Origin: Pithys albifrons albifrons
Taxonomy: Eukaryota; Chordata; Aves; Passeriformes; Thamnophilidae
Length of the DNA: 64,000 nucleotides
Reading direction: 5' to 3'
Assembly: GCF_047495875.1 (NCBI RefSeq)
Contig: NC_092464.1
Coordinates: forward strand, 26,196,865-26,260,864
Within the stretch, counting starts at the first letter, position 1. The number at the start of each line of letters is the position of its first letter. Both the position numbers and the translations under genes were made by a program. The notes beneath the pieces are model-generated. The model did not search any database and was not told the origin of the DNA. It saw nothing but the letters and a program-made list of their open reading frames with translations. Below, piece by piece: positions 39,901 through 53,700 of this stretch.

Positions 39901-42589
39901 ATTACTCTTTTTCTACATGGTCGGTTCTTCAGTAAGCATATATAAATTACATGTTTATCTCATTTCACCGTTCAAGAGTTACATGTACATCTGGTGCACA
40001 TAGCCAAGGGAACATCTGCAGAAAAGGGATTGAAAAAATAATAGGTCTATGAAAAACTATAGAAAATACTACTATTGTTTAAATCTCCCAAATTATTATT
40101 ACAGATATTGATTTATCCTGAAAAAAACCCACAAAATTGTTAGCAGAAGAGAACTGATTTTAATATACCTGCATTGTCAAAAATTACAGAAGCGGGTCTC
40201 TGATCCCAGGAAATTATTATATGTAATCAGTGACTTAAACCACATTGGCTTCATTAGAAGAGAGCAAACAAAAAGAGGGGAGTCAAATTAATTTTGTCTG
40301 GAGCAAACGAATTTAATTTTCCTGCTCCCAAGAAAGAGTAGTGAAGAACAGAGTTTTCAATACAATTAGCTTACAGAAGGCAAAAAGTGCCAGATCGTTA
40401 ATTCAAAAGTAAATAAGGAAAATTAAATGATGTACTGAAAATGAAGGCAAAAGAGAAGAGAGGCTTTAATTGAGGAATGAGTATGAGAGAAGCAATTAAG
40501 ACACCATTTGGAAGCAAACAGGAGAGGTGACAGAGGATAAATCATCCTCCATGAAAACCTCTCTCTAGCTCATTAAATTCTTCAAAATTATTTATTATGA
40601 GCATTTCCCTCCTTCCCAAACTTTGTGCTATGAGCTCACAGCACTTGGAGTAGCAGGAGCACTTCCAGGTCTGACAGGTTACTAAGTTCTCCCCTGGCCA
40701 CCAGGAATACTGACTAAACTAATCCACCACTGCGCTTTTCTAGTTGACAGTATGCTTGTAGCCACTCTCATCTCCAGCTCCAGACCCACAGACTCTTGCT
40801 TTGCTTTCTGATAGGTGGTTTGCAAAATCTAAGATGAAAAGCAAAATGGAGTAACTGTGGAGGAAATCCTGTCTTCATTGGAAGTGTGGTGTGCAGGTTT
40901 CAGAGTCAATAAATATGCCAGTGACACACTTAAACCTCTGCTCTCCTGGCACTACCTCCCTCAAGCATGCCACACTGCGTGATGGACAGAGGCAATGCAA
41001 CACAAAGATCAAGCTGAGGATCAAGCCATTCAAAATGGGGTTTTGGAGCACAGGTCTCCCATTGCAAGACACTTCATAGATGCAACACAACACCAAGGCT
41101 TTGCTTCCAGTCCTGACTCTTCACCTTGAACCCAGCTGTGACAACATAAAATACAGACCACAGTGTAGGCACTGAGTGGTGATGTGAGGTGGGACCTAAG
41201 CACGCAAGACTGCATGGGTGTGCCTAATGTCCTATTTAACAGATGCAATCCCCCACTCTCAGAACTGTTAAAACCATGAGCCTTCCTCCTATGATATCAA
41301 GGGATGCTCACCTCATTGTACAACTTGTTTCCTTAGATTGTTCTTCAGTAATTCTTCCCATCTGTCTCTAGTGCTGCTTGCCACCTATGGGCAAACCCAT
41401 CTAGCAGGTGTGGCCAGAAATGTTTATTGTTCTCCACTGCTTCCTCCATACATTTCACAATTTCATTGACACTTGTAGGTGATGGCACTTGGCTTGGGAG
41501 AGTCTTCAAACAATCCCTTGAGGAAAAAAGTTCTTTTCTCCACACTTTTACTCCACTCTCAGAGTATGCTCCATCACTCTTCAAGACTCTCCCTATGTAT
41601 GAAAAAGACAGGCTAAAAAATCCAAAACAGAGCTCAGGACAGATTCTCAGCCCAAGCAGCACCTCAGAGAGAGACAAAAGTTGCCTCAGCAGATGCTTAG
41701 AGCTCTTTTTAATGTAAAATTAGTTATGGAACAAAGCCAAATAATTCTGAACATTCACTTGAGGTTTACAAGTGTGTTTTTCATATGTCTCTGTATCTAA
41801 GACAGGGATGCACTACCCATGCTGGTGGATGCTGGAGCACTCCCACCCTACTGAGCCCTTCTAAGCAACTGAGAGAGCGGTCCTGAGCTGAGAAACCCTC
41901 TTTATTCCTTGCATTTAAACCCATACTGTTGTTTTCTACTTTATCTTAATCATTTTTTCACCAGTTAAGTACTAGGCACTTGGACAATAATATTAGCTAG
42001 TGCCCTCAAAGTCCTTTTTTTCTATACCCAGGAGCAGGATGGGTGGGAGAATGGATTCTACTACATCATCAGTTTGAAAACAAAAGTGTATAAAAGGATG
42101 AACACTGATAGCTTCTGCAACATTAGCTAATTTTATGCATACTAATATATCAGCACCATAAAGTGCCTGGTAGTGTATACATCATTTATGTTATTGCAGG
42201 ATTTGACAACTTATATTACATTCCACAGAGGACACTTAGATTTTGGGAGTGGGCATGACTAAGAGATGAGCATTGAAGTAAGTAGAAGGGACCAGCTGCA
42301 CTGCAAATCATTGTCTCCCTGCAAGGAAGGGGACATTGTTGGTCAATTAGCTGCATTTTGCTTCTTTAACAGCATTTCCATCCTCTGCTGAGTTCCTGCC
42401 AATAATGAAGATTGCATCAGCATATTTTATTCTGCTAGGTTCTTTTGTGCTCCATGGCTTATTTTCAAGCATCTTGAAACTAGATAAAGTTTTTGGGGGA
42501 TTCTATGTCTTTCTAAAGATAAAGGTGGGAAATAGGAATCTTTTACACAAAGTTACATGTTTTCCAGGATGTGAAAAATATTTTGGAAT
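33925..42589. other. intergenic, no gene recognised
   Basis: About 8.7 kb of mostly AT-rich sequence. Open frames at 35963-36310 (115 codons), 36165-36473 (minus, 102) and 41345-41677 (minus, 110) have no recognisable domains and I do not call them genes. No clear transposon is seen. Confidence 0.5.
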
Positions 42590-43178
42590 TATGGGAAATA
42601 CAAGTTCTCTGTGTCAGAAATAGTGTGGCCAGCAAGACTAGGGAAGTAATTCTTACACTGTACTCACACCTCAAGTACTGTGTCCAGTTCTGGGCCCCTC
42701 AGTTCAGGAAGGATATTGAGGTGCTGGAGCCTGTCCAGAGAAGGACAAAAATGCTGAAGGATCTAGAGCACATATCTTATGAGGAACAGCTGAGGGAGCT
42801 GAGGCTGTTTAGCCTGAAGAGGAGGAGGCTCTGGGGAGACCTTATTGCTCTCTACTACCTGACAGGAGGTTGTAGCCAGGTGAGGGTCTGCCTCTTCTCC
42901 CAGGCAACCAACACAGGATGAAAGGACATAGCCTTAAGATGCACCAGAGAAGGTTTAGGATGAGCATTAGAAAGCATTTCTTCACAGAAAGGGTGATTAG
43001 ACATTGGCATGAGCTGCCCAGGGAGGTGGTGGGGGTCACTGTCCCTGGAGATGTTTAAGGAAAGACTGGATGTAGCACTTAGTGCCATGGTCTAGTTGAC
43101 ATGGTGGTGTTCAGTCACAGGTTGGACTTGATGATCTCGGAGGTCTTTTCCAACCTTATTGATACTGTGATTCTGTGA
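42590..43178 (+). mobile_element. CR1 LINE 3' fragment including reverse-transcriptase C-terminus
   Basis: This is the longest CR1 copy in the window, in sense orientation. The open part (about 42600-42900) translates to LYSHLKYCVQFWAP, then EVLEPVQRR and LRELRLFSLKRRRLWGDLIA, the C-terminal end of CR1 ORF2 (reverse transcriptase). The 3' UTR blocks follow: 'ctcccaggcaaccaacacaggatgaaagg', 'tgcccagggaggtggtgggggtcactgtccctgg', 'ggaggtcttttccaacctta'. It ends in a degenerate TGTGATTCTGTGA. The frame survives over about 100 codons but the copy is 5' truncated and inactive. Confidence 0.95.
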
Positions 43179-44049
43179 AATTGTTGGAGGCCATGACCCA
43201 AGTCTGCCTGTCTGCAGACCAATTTTTTTGGATGCAACGTAAAGGCTGTGAATACAAAACAGAGCTCCATTACTCACTTTGTTAGTTAGAAACAATTAAG
43301 AAGGCATCTGCTTGTTACCACATTGATCTACACATAAAACAATTGTGAATGACTTTTGGAAGATCAAAACCACATATATGCAAATATATATGGAAACTTT
43401 GCCCTCGCACGAATTATGCTTGTCCCCAAATCTGCATCCCTCATCCCACACAATCATTCTTCCACTTCCCTTGCACAGTTGGGAAATGGTCTCTTTCGTT
43501 TTGACAAGGGAATTAAGCAGTGTTTGGGCAGAGGGAATGAATTATCCTCCAGAGATTGCTGTGTTATCCCCACTGAGTACAGAGAGACTCTGAGAACTAG
43601 TTTAGACTAAATAACTAACTATTAAATAAAGATACATGGGATGACCTTTAGTAGGTAACTAAAGTTTGTATCAAATATTAATTACCCATATAAGTAATTT
43701 GTTATTTCATTATACCAACATAATCCTGTCTGTAGCACCTCCTAAGTATGCCTAGACTCATAACTAAAATGTTGATGATTTCTGGTAAAAGTCTTGCTGC
43801 CATAGTAGGCCGCAGGTACGACTTTGCTTTAATTTTACTTTTCAAGGAGCCTTTATGCTGCAATGAAGAACCTTTATTCAATACAAGCTGAATTACAAGG
43901 CTAAATACTATGAGAATGGGACTTATTGAAGATAGTACCATTAACTCATAACCCAGTTTTATTTAGAGATTCTACTTAGCCTAAAAGAGCACAGTCTAAG
44001 TTAACCTTGGTACTATGATTTACCACCGTGAATCTCCATAAGTTAGCTA
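43179..44049. other. intergenic, no gene recognised
   Basis: AT-rich sequence with no recognised exon or repeat. Confidence 0.5.
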
Positions 44050-44230
44050 AATCACCTGTAGAGCTGTAAATATTATTGAAATGGTTGGAATAGACAGCAG
44101 TTGTAAGTTGTGTTACATGGCTTGCAGCTATGAATATTAATGAAGTCTGGTGAGCAGTTGCTTTGGCTGTGAATAGTGTCACCAGGTGTAAAACTGTAAA
44201 TACTAATGATGTGGAAAAGACAGACTATTT
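44050..44230. repeat. degenerate ~65-base tandem repeat, about three units
   Basis: A motif close to GCTGTAAATATTAATGAAGT recurs at 44063, 44127 and 44193, with related sequence (GACAGCAGTTG / GAGCAGTTG, and CACCTG / CACCAGG) at similar spacing between. The spacings of 64 and 66 bases suggest an old minisatellite. Divergence between units is substantial, so the boundaries are approximate. Confidence 0.45.
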
Positions 44231-44761
44231 GGTTATTACTTATGCTCTTTTCTAAGCAAGTACATATATTTCACCTTTCAGTGTTTTGATGGGGGTTTAA
44301 CAACAGCCTCAGCCTCCGCTGCTGCTACAATAAAACAGTATTTTGACAAACATATCCATCCAAAATAGATGAGCTGGTTCCATTTTTGAGTTTTGAATAC
44401 AGTTCTGTTTGCCAAAGGCTGTCTCAGTCCCACCACCAGTGCTGTATTTCAGGGCTTTTAGAGGAGGAGGACATATGTGCTGGACTTTTGGCAGCCCCAT
44501 ACATCTTGTACTTTGATCTATAAGCAGTGCAGATGGCAGCTCTTATGTTTAACTTTTCCTGCTGCTTCCCATTGTAAAACTCTGGCTTCAGTTGTTGTAA
44601 CACTTCATGGAGGTTTTTGGTGTGCCTGCCTCCAGCTCAGGTTTTCTGTTCATCTGTTTACATCACTGCTGCAGGGAAGGGGAGGACATGGGGTCTCTCT
44701 GCACACTGAAGGGAGGGCAGTATCCTCTTTGCCCTCATTCCCTTCTGAAGTCTGAGGTGTG

Positions 44762-45120
<359 letters not shown>

Positions 45121-45329
45121 CATTTTTAATAAACGAGTTTTTTTCTTCCTCATTCATATTCCTTGGAATTTTTACTTTGTCAATACTGGGTGGGAGGGAA
45201 ATAAAAAAACAAAAAAGGAGAATTCATTCCATTAGAGGTCACACCTCCTGAACACATTGTTGTTAAACCAAGACAGAGTTCACTGATAATGCCACTGGAG
45301 TAACAAAGGAGGGTGACTTTTATCAGACT

Positions 45330-45746
45330 TTGACCCCTTTCTCCTCCTTCAGACCTGCTACTACGGCTTTTGAGAATATAAGATCCCTTCTAGATATTAA
45401 GGATAGCATAATCTTGGTGCTAGTTCTGTTATGGTTCCTCCTTATGGGCTGCATGGTCTATGCTATATCTACTATGTTAACCATGCTTAGAGACAGGGCA
45501 AAGATTACTGGGGTAATTGTGCAGAGGCCTGCCCCAGGGTCATTGTTAATTAATCCAAGAAAGGTTTTTACAGCACCCCAGGAAAGAATTCCCACAACTC
45601 GTCCCTGTGAAATACACCTCCTTGAGAACTGTCCTCTTGCTGGCTGTCCTGTAATGCCTCCTGCTTCTTACACTGGCAACTGTGGCAAAGAAACAGTCCA
45701 TACCCATTTCTCTATGGAACATTGTTATCATCTCCCCTTTTCTTAG
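45330..45746 (+). other. unrecognised 138-codon ORF with one hydrophobic segment
   Basis: The translation contains a strongly hydrophobic stretch of about 23 residues near positions 25-48 (SIILVLVLLWFLLMGCMVYA), then a basic and proline-rich stretch and several cysteines. One membrane-like helix followed by a short polar tail could come from a decayed viral envelope or membrane-protein exon, but I recognise no family, and no splice sites or related neighbours support a gene. It begins shortly after the CTTT array. Chance occurrence remains quite possible. Confidence 0.2.
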
Positions 45747-48700
45747 CTCTTACAGCCTGAAAAAATACCAGATCCTCTGCCTGCCACCCACCTGGTGCTC
45801 CCCAAGTACCACATGTCATTATGAACTCACTGGCTTCAAACCAGATAGCAAAAACTCCATATATTTTTATTATACATATAAATAAAGGTGAGTCTGGGGT
45901 CTAAAGAGTATGGATAACTTCAAGTAGACAAGCTGTTCAGTTAGCAAGCAAATGCATGCATTTGGTTTCTTTAGGCTCTACCCTATTTTAGTTTTCCACA
46001 GCCACACCCTGTGGCCTTCTCTCCGAAAGGGAGCACTATTTTCAGCCTTATTGTTAAAACAAGCACTCTGTTTTCCTGAAATTTGAGTAAAATCTTTCAG
46101 AGGTCATTCCTTTTATCAGAAGTGATTGGAATTGTGACTATCATATTGAAAAATGTTCACAGTGGGCTGAAAGACTGATGTAGAAGCACACAGACAACAT
46201 GAACATATAAGCCTTTATTTCCTAGGAAGTTGAGCTAAAGCTTACAATGAACTAATAAATTATTACTCATTCCGAATCACATTTCTCATATGATCTATTC
46301 TTTTATGAGCAGAAAGGGATATTAGGCTCATACATCCTTTATTCATTGACAAGATAACAGACCTGTTAACATAAAAGCATTTTTATTTTCCATATGAAAG
46401 GTAAGCCTTTTAACCAGTTTAATAAGAAAGCATTTATCTTCTTTTTTTTCTATTGTTTTAGTGATTCAAAGGCAGAAAAATCCTCAAGTAGTTAGAGAAT
46501 AATTACTATAGTTACTAAATTAATTATCCTGCATATTATTTTACTTTGAAATATAAATGCTGGTGTAAAACTGGAAAGAGAATGAAATATGTTAATATGG
46601 AGGGAATAATTCAATCAAAGCAGAAAAATGATTGTTTGGCAATGGTAGAGGTAAAGAAAGGGGGAGAAAAGACCTGCTAGACCCCAAATTTAAATCCTCT
46701 TTAAATGAAGCTGGGTCCACCCTTGTTAAGCAACTTTATGTTACTTACTGGCACATTTGCCACATTGTAGGTAATCACAACAGTATAGCACCATTCTGCA
46801 TTCCTATTTCCAAATATGATTTTGTGGCTAGAATAAAAAATTGCTTGCTTACTGCCTTTGTGTATCATCTTTATTATGCAACTCACATGCAACTCTCAAC
46901 GCATTTGCAATGAGTTCCCATATCCTTCCTATTTTTAAGCAGCTTGGGTGCTTTTGAACCAGTATGGAAGCTGTCCACCTCCCTTTTTTGTCATGTTTCT
47001 TGTCCATTTCTCTTCTCATGGCACAATTTCTATTGAGCAGCTCCTGATTTTGGCAGTGGTATATGGTCTTGAAAAATTTATTTGCTCTAAAATGTTGAAT
47101 AGTGATTGCAGTCACTTGAGACACATTGATGGCATTGGCAGCTTAGACACTGTTCACAGTCCATCACTGAGAGGAAGAAACTGCAACATGTTTTGGGAAT
47201 TGCAAATGCAGCTTTGAAGATAAGTTAACTTTCTTCTCCAAGACAGATTGTTTGAGTGGAAAAAAACCTTAAACATGTTTTATGTTCTATTGTATTTTTT
47301 TATAATGTCCTACCATGGCACATTGAACTGCACGTTTTACCTAACATGGGAGTCTGCTCATGATTTAATGACTTTTCTCTTTTTTTCCCCTCCATTTTTT
47401 ACCTACTATATTAAAATAAAAACTTTCCAGTAAAATTATCCACCAAATTCTGCTTGTATGAACTATCAGGAAGATGATTTTGTCAGCATTTGGCAGAGTG
47501 ATGTGTAAAATCATCTCTACAGAGAGTGTCACAGATAAGGTTATTCTACATGACACAACATTATTAGATCAAAACCAGGGTTTCTGACAGAGTGATGTAA
47601 CATATGAATATATATATGGAAAACACTACTTTCTACCAAAACAAAATTGAATATATGAAGGATAAACATTTCAGAACTAATAGGATCAAATCCTCACTAT
47701 TTCTATTTACTCTGATTTAAATATCATTCTGAACTTGCATTTATTTCTAGAAACCTGAAATTCTACTGTACATCCCTAAGGGCAAATTGGCCAGGCACTG
47801 GAGCATTCAGTGAAAATGAGAATTTGTAATTCTCATATTTTAAAAACAGAAGATGTCGTCAGTCTCCAGTGTTTGAATGCCATAGATAACACGATCTTGA
47901 TTAAATTCTCCATAGAATGCTTGAAGCACGCTTGGAATAGGATAAAGCTGTGTAACTGTATGCATATAATATTTAATTATGGTAAAATGTCATCACATGG
48001 GAAATGTCCGTATTACTGGGTTTGGGATGCAGATAGATTCCTGAGTTCAGGTACAATACTTAGCCATATACCAACTCTGTTTCACAGCAACACTGAAGTG
48101 CTCACCACCAGGATGTGGGAGAGGAATCACAGAAGATGTAAATAGATGCCTGTTGTGTGTAAACTGATGGTAGTCCCATGGCATATCACAGTGTGCATCA
48201 GAAGGTGACTCAGGGCTCCTGTGAAAAGGCAGCTCAACCCTACTGTCATAGGACAAATCCCACCCTGCAGTGTTGCTTTAGCAAAAATAGCTCTAAATGC
48301 TCAGCTGTGAAACACAGCCAGTTAGAAAAGGATGAGAGCAAAGCAGGAAATTAGTACCATGAGTTTTGAAGAAATGAGAAAAGTACTATAGCTCTATGCA
48401 ATTATACATATAATAGTTCCTTTTTGGAAAGGAAGTAAAACAATCCTATATCTGTAATTTTTATATTACCTTACTGTTATATTGTTATAATCAGACCATC
48501 TACAATTTCAATGAAATTACTATTTACTAGACAGTGATAAACTATTGAAATGATCTGTTTCCCCTCGTGAGTAGAAATAGTCATCATAACCATTTCTCTC
48601 TCGATTGCACTAGCAACCCTGGACAAGCAATGGTTCTTTTTGCCTGAGTAAATATAGCACAGCAGCCCTGATTACTAGTGGCACATCGATGTGGTCTAAA

Positions 48701-50207
48701 TCATGAACTCAAAGTGCAAAAACACTCCCTGACCTCCACCTCTCACTTTGCACGCACAGGAAAGACAGCACTACTTTTTTTAAGCTCATTTCTGATCCAA
48801 TGTTCATGCATCATCTTTCTGTTTTTCCCAAACAAAAATATTTTTAATTAAAAAGAGTTCATTTTTTTTACTCGTTCTCCGCCAACGTGTGTAAAGTGTT
48901 AACCCAAAGTCAAGCAGCAGATGCTTACCATCTCAGCAATCACAGTGCCAGTGCAACAAACAGGTCCTTCCATTAGACCATGGCACTGGTGACAGGAAGG
49001 CCTTCAGGCTGAAAACAGCATATTCTTCATTCAGCAGTCACCATGCTGACTGGGATATGTGGAACAACGGTTGCAGGTAAGTAGCAAGAAAAGAGGGAGT
49101 TTGAGACGTTTCCCAAACCAACTCCTCCCATGTCACTGATCTTGCGCTCATCATCAAGTGCATCCCTCTCCATCAGAGAAGAGGTTGAAAAGTACCTCTG
49201 AATATCACCTAAGTCATCCCTTTTCAGTGCTAGGATAACGTCAATGTTAGATCTGGGACAACAAGCCTGCTCTGCACTTTTTGCTCATGGATAGTTTGAG
49301 GGTACACACTCTTGTGCTTCTCAAACAGTTATTTGTATATCACTACATGGAAAGGGATCATCTTCCACAGCAGATTCCACCCAACAGGCCAACTAGGACA
49401 CTGTACTTTTTGATTGTGGAATCAGTGTAAGTTGAAGTAACTCTAAAAACCTTTCTCCAAGTCCCAAACTCTTCTGTTTCCTCCAAACAAATATCACCTC
49501 CTGCATGCAAGCCTGAGCTGCAATTCTGTCTTTATCTCTTAGCCTGTCTTGCTCTACTTGTTTCTTCCTCTTCTCCAACATTTTCCAGATTCTCAAAGAG
49601 TGGGATCCCCTCTCCCATAATGACACCAATCTAGTCCAAGTACTGCTCCTCACAACTAGCCACTTGAAGAAGTGGTTTCATCTATAGGTGATTTTTGACA
49701 TTTTATTGACCCCTTGCTAGGACCTTCTTCCCTCAAGAAACCAACAAAATTTCTGTAATAGTCTTCTAGGACATGTAGGATATTGTCTGTATAAAGAGTT
49801 GCAAGTGGCTGCTTCGTGAAGGTCTTCATGCTTTAGTTCTGTTTTTCACCTTCTGTTCCTCACATAATGCAGAAATCACATGTTTTTCCACAGATCTTGT
49901 GAACATGTTGGGAGTATGGCACTTCTGAAGACCCTTGGAGCACAGAAGACCAAGAATTGCTTGCACTATCAGAGCCTCCATTCATGGTGAGCAGCTACAG
50001 CAACAGACTCACCTCCATTTAAGAGAAGGCACCAGATAACTCTATGCATGTTTTGACATCAAGGTATTAAAGTGGTGCTTACGCATGCTCTGGACTGGAG
50101 ATGCTCTCCTAATCACTGCTTTATTTCTGTGGAAAGTCACGACAAAATAATTTATGCTCCCCAAAAGGCACAAAAGCAATAAAATGCCTTGAAAGTAGAA
50201 CTAATGA
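45747..50207. other. intergenic, no gene recognised
   Basis: AT-rich sequence without a recognised exon or transposon. Short open frames at 46849-47124 (minus) and 47810-48145 (plus) have no recognisable motifs. Confidence 0.5.
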
Positions 50208-50785
50208 CAGTGATGGCAAAAGTATTCAAGCCCTTAGCAAATATGTTTATTGACTTTTTAAGAGAAAAGGCTTTTTTTCACCTGATGTTTGTTTTCCATG
50301 TACACTTGACCATGTGTGTAGAGTTTGGCAGGTAATCAAATGGTATCATTTGATTGAATCAGTGGTAAAGAATGGTAATCAAATCACAGTCTGCCAGAGA
50401 CAAACCTTAGCTTTCAAAAGTTAGTATAAAAATAGTGTTTGATTTAAAAAGCAAATGCTGTCAACTTCCATTTTTATTAAGCAAAATATCAAGGGAAAAG
50501 TATAAAAACTGTAGAAAACTACTAACATTTAATGAAATACTTAAGAACATATGAAAAACAGAATATATAATGTGTCCCGAGGTAATAATGTGATCTCAGA
50601 TCTATGAGTAAGATTTTTATCTTTGATGTGTCCAAATATATTTAATATATTTCTCCATATTGGCTACACAAAACTTGGGGTAAGCTATTTAAACTTAGAA
50701 ATATCATAACCAGGATTTTTATGAACTATTTATCAGCACATTCATGTGGAAAGACGTGAACACTTTTATAAGCACAAACTATGTT
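50208..50785. mobile_element. possible decayed Tc1/mariner-like MITE
   Basis: The left end, CAGTGATGGCAAAAGTATTC (50208-50227), resembles the terminal inverted repeat style of Tc1-like elements. An approximate inverted counterpart, GTGAACACTTTTATAAGCAC, lies near 50757-50776, with about 18 of 26 aligned positions matching. The interior is AT-rich and non-coding. No TA target duplication is clear. The call rests only on this partial inverted symmetry. Confidence 0.22.
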
Positions 50786-53700
50786 CATTTTAAGATGGAG
50801 AGGAAATTGTCAGCCACTCTAGCTTTCACCTGGAGAATTTATTACACATTTCCTTTTGGCAGACATCTTTATTCTGGCATAAATCTTATATCCTCCTAAT
50901 ATTATTAACAAGGAATTCTACTTAAATGCGGATTAGAACTGCTGCAATGGAGGTATCAGTGATTCTACCACCAGTGCTAAAAACATTAACACTTTTCAGT
51001 CTAGTTTCGCTAACCTGATCTTCACCTGAGGGTCAATGCCTTCACACATCTTTTCTAAAGCTAAGATTAAATTACTCAGCAATATGCATTGCCTTTTATA
51101 CATCACACAGTGAATGTGCACCAGTTATGGTGGATCCACATGCCGTCTACTTCCCAGACTAGTTAAAATGAGCAGTATCCTTCTTGACATTTTAAAAGAC
51201 CACAGCAATTCCCCTCAGTCCTTTGGCAGACTGGTTGTAGTTCTTTACTTTCAGGTAAGAGTAAACAGCTGAGGAGATGACTTGAAGATGGGCAGGACAG
51301 GAGAGCTCCACACTTTCTACTGACTCTCTGTTTCTGCCCTGGATGTTTGAACTCTGTTTTCAAGCATCTAATTCTTTCCGGTGTTGGTCAGAAGATGTAG
51401 GAAACTGAATTTCATTCCTTTAAGTGCTCTATGAAGCAGCTAAAACTTAAACATTGCAGTCCTCCCTACGTTTTTATGTACCTAAATTATCTTTAATAAT
51501 AACAATAATAATAAATAGTAATTGCATATGAAAATATAGGAAAACTTCTCTTCCATAATTTGGAACACATGCAAGGCATGTGATATGGTTCCATCTTGGA
51601 GGTAAACACTGGTTGCCAACTGAAGTACATGTAGCTAAACAGCCATTCCTCAGTCACATTCATGGCCCGAGACAGACAGTGTTGCTCGTGTATGGAATGG
51701 CTGATGCACCCAGCTCTATGCTCAGCTGTGGGTGCAGAGAGCCAAGTGGACTTGCAAGTTGGCAGGTTATGTGGGAGTCAGCACAGCTGCAAATTTGCAT
51801 ATAATTTCTGTCTGAATTCATGATTCTGGATGTCCTGGGAAAATCAACTGTCTGGGAAACTGTTCAGGGTACACTATTATAATCAATATAAAACACCAAA
51901 ATTATTTGCATATATGTACTATAATGCTTCTGGAAGGGCACTGAGGCAGAGCACAGGCCTTAATGGCCAGTCTGAGATAAGTCCTCATGCACCTCTTGAT
52001 TAGTTAAAACATGACAACTTTGCCTTAATAGAGAATGGCATGAACCTGGGTGGGACCCACCTTTTATTGCTGCAAGTGTGCAGAAAGAGGAGGAATTCAG
52101 GAGCATTCGTTACTTCAGCCCTTTTTAGAGCAGGGCTGGGTGGTGTTTAAAATCAGGCCTTAGATTTGGGAATGACAGAATTCTCTGCTGCATGACTCCT
52201 TGAAGGGATGAAAGGTTTCATTTCTAGCCAAGTGATGAGCCAGTGAGGTGTTCTCATAGGTATACTTTAAAGACTCAATTTTGTCACCTTCTCATTTTGA
52301 CTATTTCTTATTTTATACCTAAAACTTACAAATAATTAATTTCTTAAGACTGTCTGAGTTCTTAATTGGGCAACAATTGGCAAGTGGCTGGGGTCAGTCC
52401 AGTAATCTCTTTCAGATGAATGCAAACCCAGGTTAACACCTTGTTTCCCACTGTTCATTGGTCTCCATTAATGAGAGAGACAATGTGGGAGCAAAGTCAC
52501 AATAGGGGGTGATATGTGAATGAGTGAAAAGGGAGGGTGAGGAAGAGGATTCTGGTAAAGCTCTGACGTTCAGGGTACCACAGGGCACAGCAGGCAGGGC
52601 CCAAACACTCAACAGGGAGTCCCCTTTCCTTAGCTCAGTCCAAGGCTTTGTGACGCTCCTGTTCTGTCCTCTGGTTCTTCATGAAGCTCTCTCAAATCTT
52701 TCATCATGCACATCAAAAGGAATAGTAGAAGAAACAGATGCAAATGATCTAAACATGAATCCCACCATAACAGGGACTTTGCATCAAACAGTTGGGGTGT
52801 GCAGGGTGAAAGAAAGCTTCTTTGATTTCCTTGGGTATGGAGGTGGTCCCTGCAAGACTCGCTCTGAGAAGTTGTCCCTCCCTCTATCTGCCAACCATGG
52901 GGTGAGGCTCACTTCTTGTTAAAGCCTTTGCATCAGACATATTAAGGTTATAAAATCACTCAGAAGTCAGCATGAAGTGAGTGGGAAAGGATGAGAGTGA
53001 CAAATAGGTAAAATAACTTCACATGCAATCTGATCAAAAAGTTTCAGTTTTCCATAGCATCCACCAGCAATTGTGTCACTTTCCTCCTCAGGACACACAT
53101 TTGAATTCCAGCATGAGTAGCTCTTCTTTGGTTAGGCAGCAACTTTTGTAAAACTTCTGTGTAATAAACAATTCCTATAAATTCATTTCACACTTTTTGT
53201 TATCTTTTCAGCTGAAGAGTTTGGCAGAAAGTGACCTACTTAAAAATGAACTTGTCACAGACATGAATTTAGAACTTGAGAGTTTTTAAAAATGGCTATA
53301 TTATAAGATTCAAAATGGGAAGACAAGAAAGTCAAGCCACAGAAAGATATTTATCACAACGTCATCTTGGTATTTTCTCCCTTTCATGACCTTTTTTCTT
53401 TCTGCTTTATTTGAGCATGTAAATTCCTTACATCTCCCACTGATTTTGTCCTCAAGCAATTTAATTTTCTTTATCTCACCACACATCCAAGACTAAGTTT
53501 GTGGATGTTTCTTCCAACAATACCAATGTGCTTTTACAAGTTGTTGCACAGGGAGTCATATAAATATTAAGGATTTAGAATGAAGTCCTCTAAAAATAGT
53601 GAAGCAAACACAAAGTAGAAAATTCAAAAGCAAACTTTTTGAGAACTTCTAAACCTCTGGAGATGTTGTGAATTTCCATTAAAGATAAGTGAGGAAGGAG

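Noticed and set aside
42571..42921. 116-codon ORF as a host gene
   Set aside because: The translation is the C-terminal end of CR1 reverse transcriptase in a truncated copy.
52524..52922. 132-codon plus-strand ORF
   Set aside because: There are no recognised motifs, the composition is like its surroundings, and no gene context is present.
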